64,000 nucleotides of DNA from positions 199,428-263,427 of the forward strand of contig NW_019775434.1 in assembly GCF_001039355.2 (NCBI RefSeq), given 5' to 3'. The number at the start of each line of letters is the position of its first letter. The stretch's first letter is position 1. The notes beneath the pieces were generated by a model. It worked only from the letters and a program-made list of their open reading frames with translations, did no database searches and was not told the origin of the DNA. Positions 63,540 to 64,000 of this stretch are shown in pieces. The position numbers and the translations under genes were made by a program. The DNA is from Lingula anatina (lineage: Eukaryota > Brachiopoda > Lingulata > Lingulida > Lingulidae).

Positions 63540-64000
63540 CTGAATCTATGCAGAAAAACATACAAAGCATAAGGTGAACAGGTGAGTTATACAGAAAAAG
63601 GGTAAGTTACCATATATATCCTACTACATCTAAAAACTGAGAACTCAGAAAGGCCTTGTGGTAAAAAGTGGTAAGGTTATATACCCACAAATATATTATT
63701 TTGTCACCTTGAAGTTATTTCTTTCATTTATTTATCAATCTATCATGTCTGTCATCTGGCATATACTAAGGGACTATGTTGACCAACATATTGATAAAAG
63801 GTGGGTATGTCATTTGACTTAATAGCTAAGGTACCAGTTTTATCTGTCAGAAAGCTATTTTCAACATAATTCAAAATTTCTTATAGAATGTAGACAGCTA
63901 TCATTTTGGAGGCCAACTCCACAACCGCTTCGACCTAAATTACCATAAACTGCACTTGATGCAAAAGCTATGAAAATTAATCCAGTGACACAGATTTTGA
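63540..64000 (-). other. KSR intron, runs off the window
   Basis: Sequence upstream of the C1-domain exon. The first zinc-binding residue of the C1 domain should be in the next exon to the right, which was not recognised within the window. Confidence 0.5.

Overview
The window looks like nuclear DNA of a mollusc, most probably a bivalve. It is AT-rich, its genes are cut into many short exons by small introns, and it carries a myosin-motor/chitin-synthase fusion gene, an architecture known from molluscs. All gene models below were assembled by eye from exon phase, splice consensus and recognisable protein motifs. No alignment was run.

Layout. 1-5056: upstream DNA with no supported gene and one short inverted-repeat element. 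5057-25155 (+): myosin-chitin synthase, 31 coding exons and 2374 residues. Its 6-kb fifth intron holds, on the minus strand, a broken PC-esterase/NXPE-like copy and a small secreted EF-hand gene. 26450-31091 (-): RUS1/DUF647 family gene (RUSF1-like), 14 exons. 32402-36743 (+): an acidic, serine-rich nuclear-type protein with a possible Tantalus/PRR14 motif, head-to-head with RUSF1. 37839-53669 (-): a WD40-repeat gene whose last six exons are present twice. 54258-56888 (+): mitochondrial beta-ketoacyl-ACP synthase (OXSM), head-to-head with the WD40 gene. 58161 to beyond 63539 (-): the C-terminal half of a KSR (kinase suppressor of Ras) gene that continues past the right edge.

The middle (36530-49244) is a tandem duplication. 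Copy A (36530-42169) and copy B (42171-47672) are near-identical allele-like repeats, and copy C (47674-49244) repeats the end of B with exactly the same length. Each junction carries a single N (42170, 47673). A third N (56392) lies at the end of an OXSM exon and is followed by the same 180 bp that end copies B and C. This pattern points to assembly joins between haplotypes rather than a new biological system, and it damages the apparent structure of three genes. Inside the duplication are a 47-bp minisatellite whose unit contains a small hairpin and an inverted-repeat element that also has a relative in an intron at 32622.

Functionally, the chitin synthase plus the nested secreted calcium-binding gene would both suit shell or cuticle formation. 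That link is inference from co-location only. The remaining genes are ordinary housekeeping or signalling genes: mitochondrial fatty-acid synthesis, Ras-MAPK scaffolding, and a DUF647 membrane protein.
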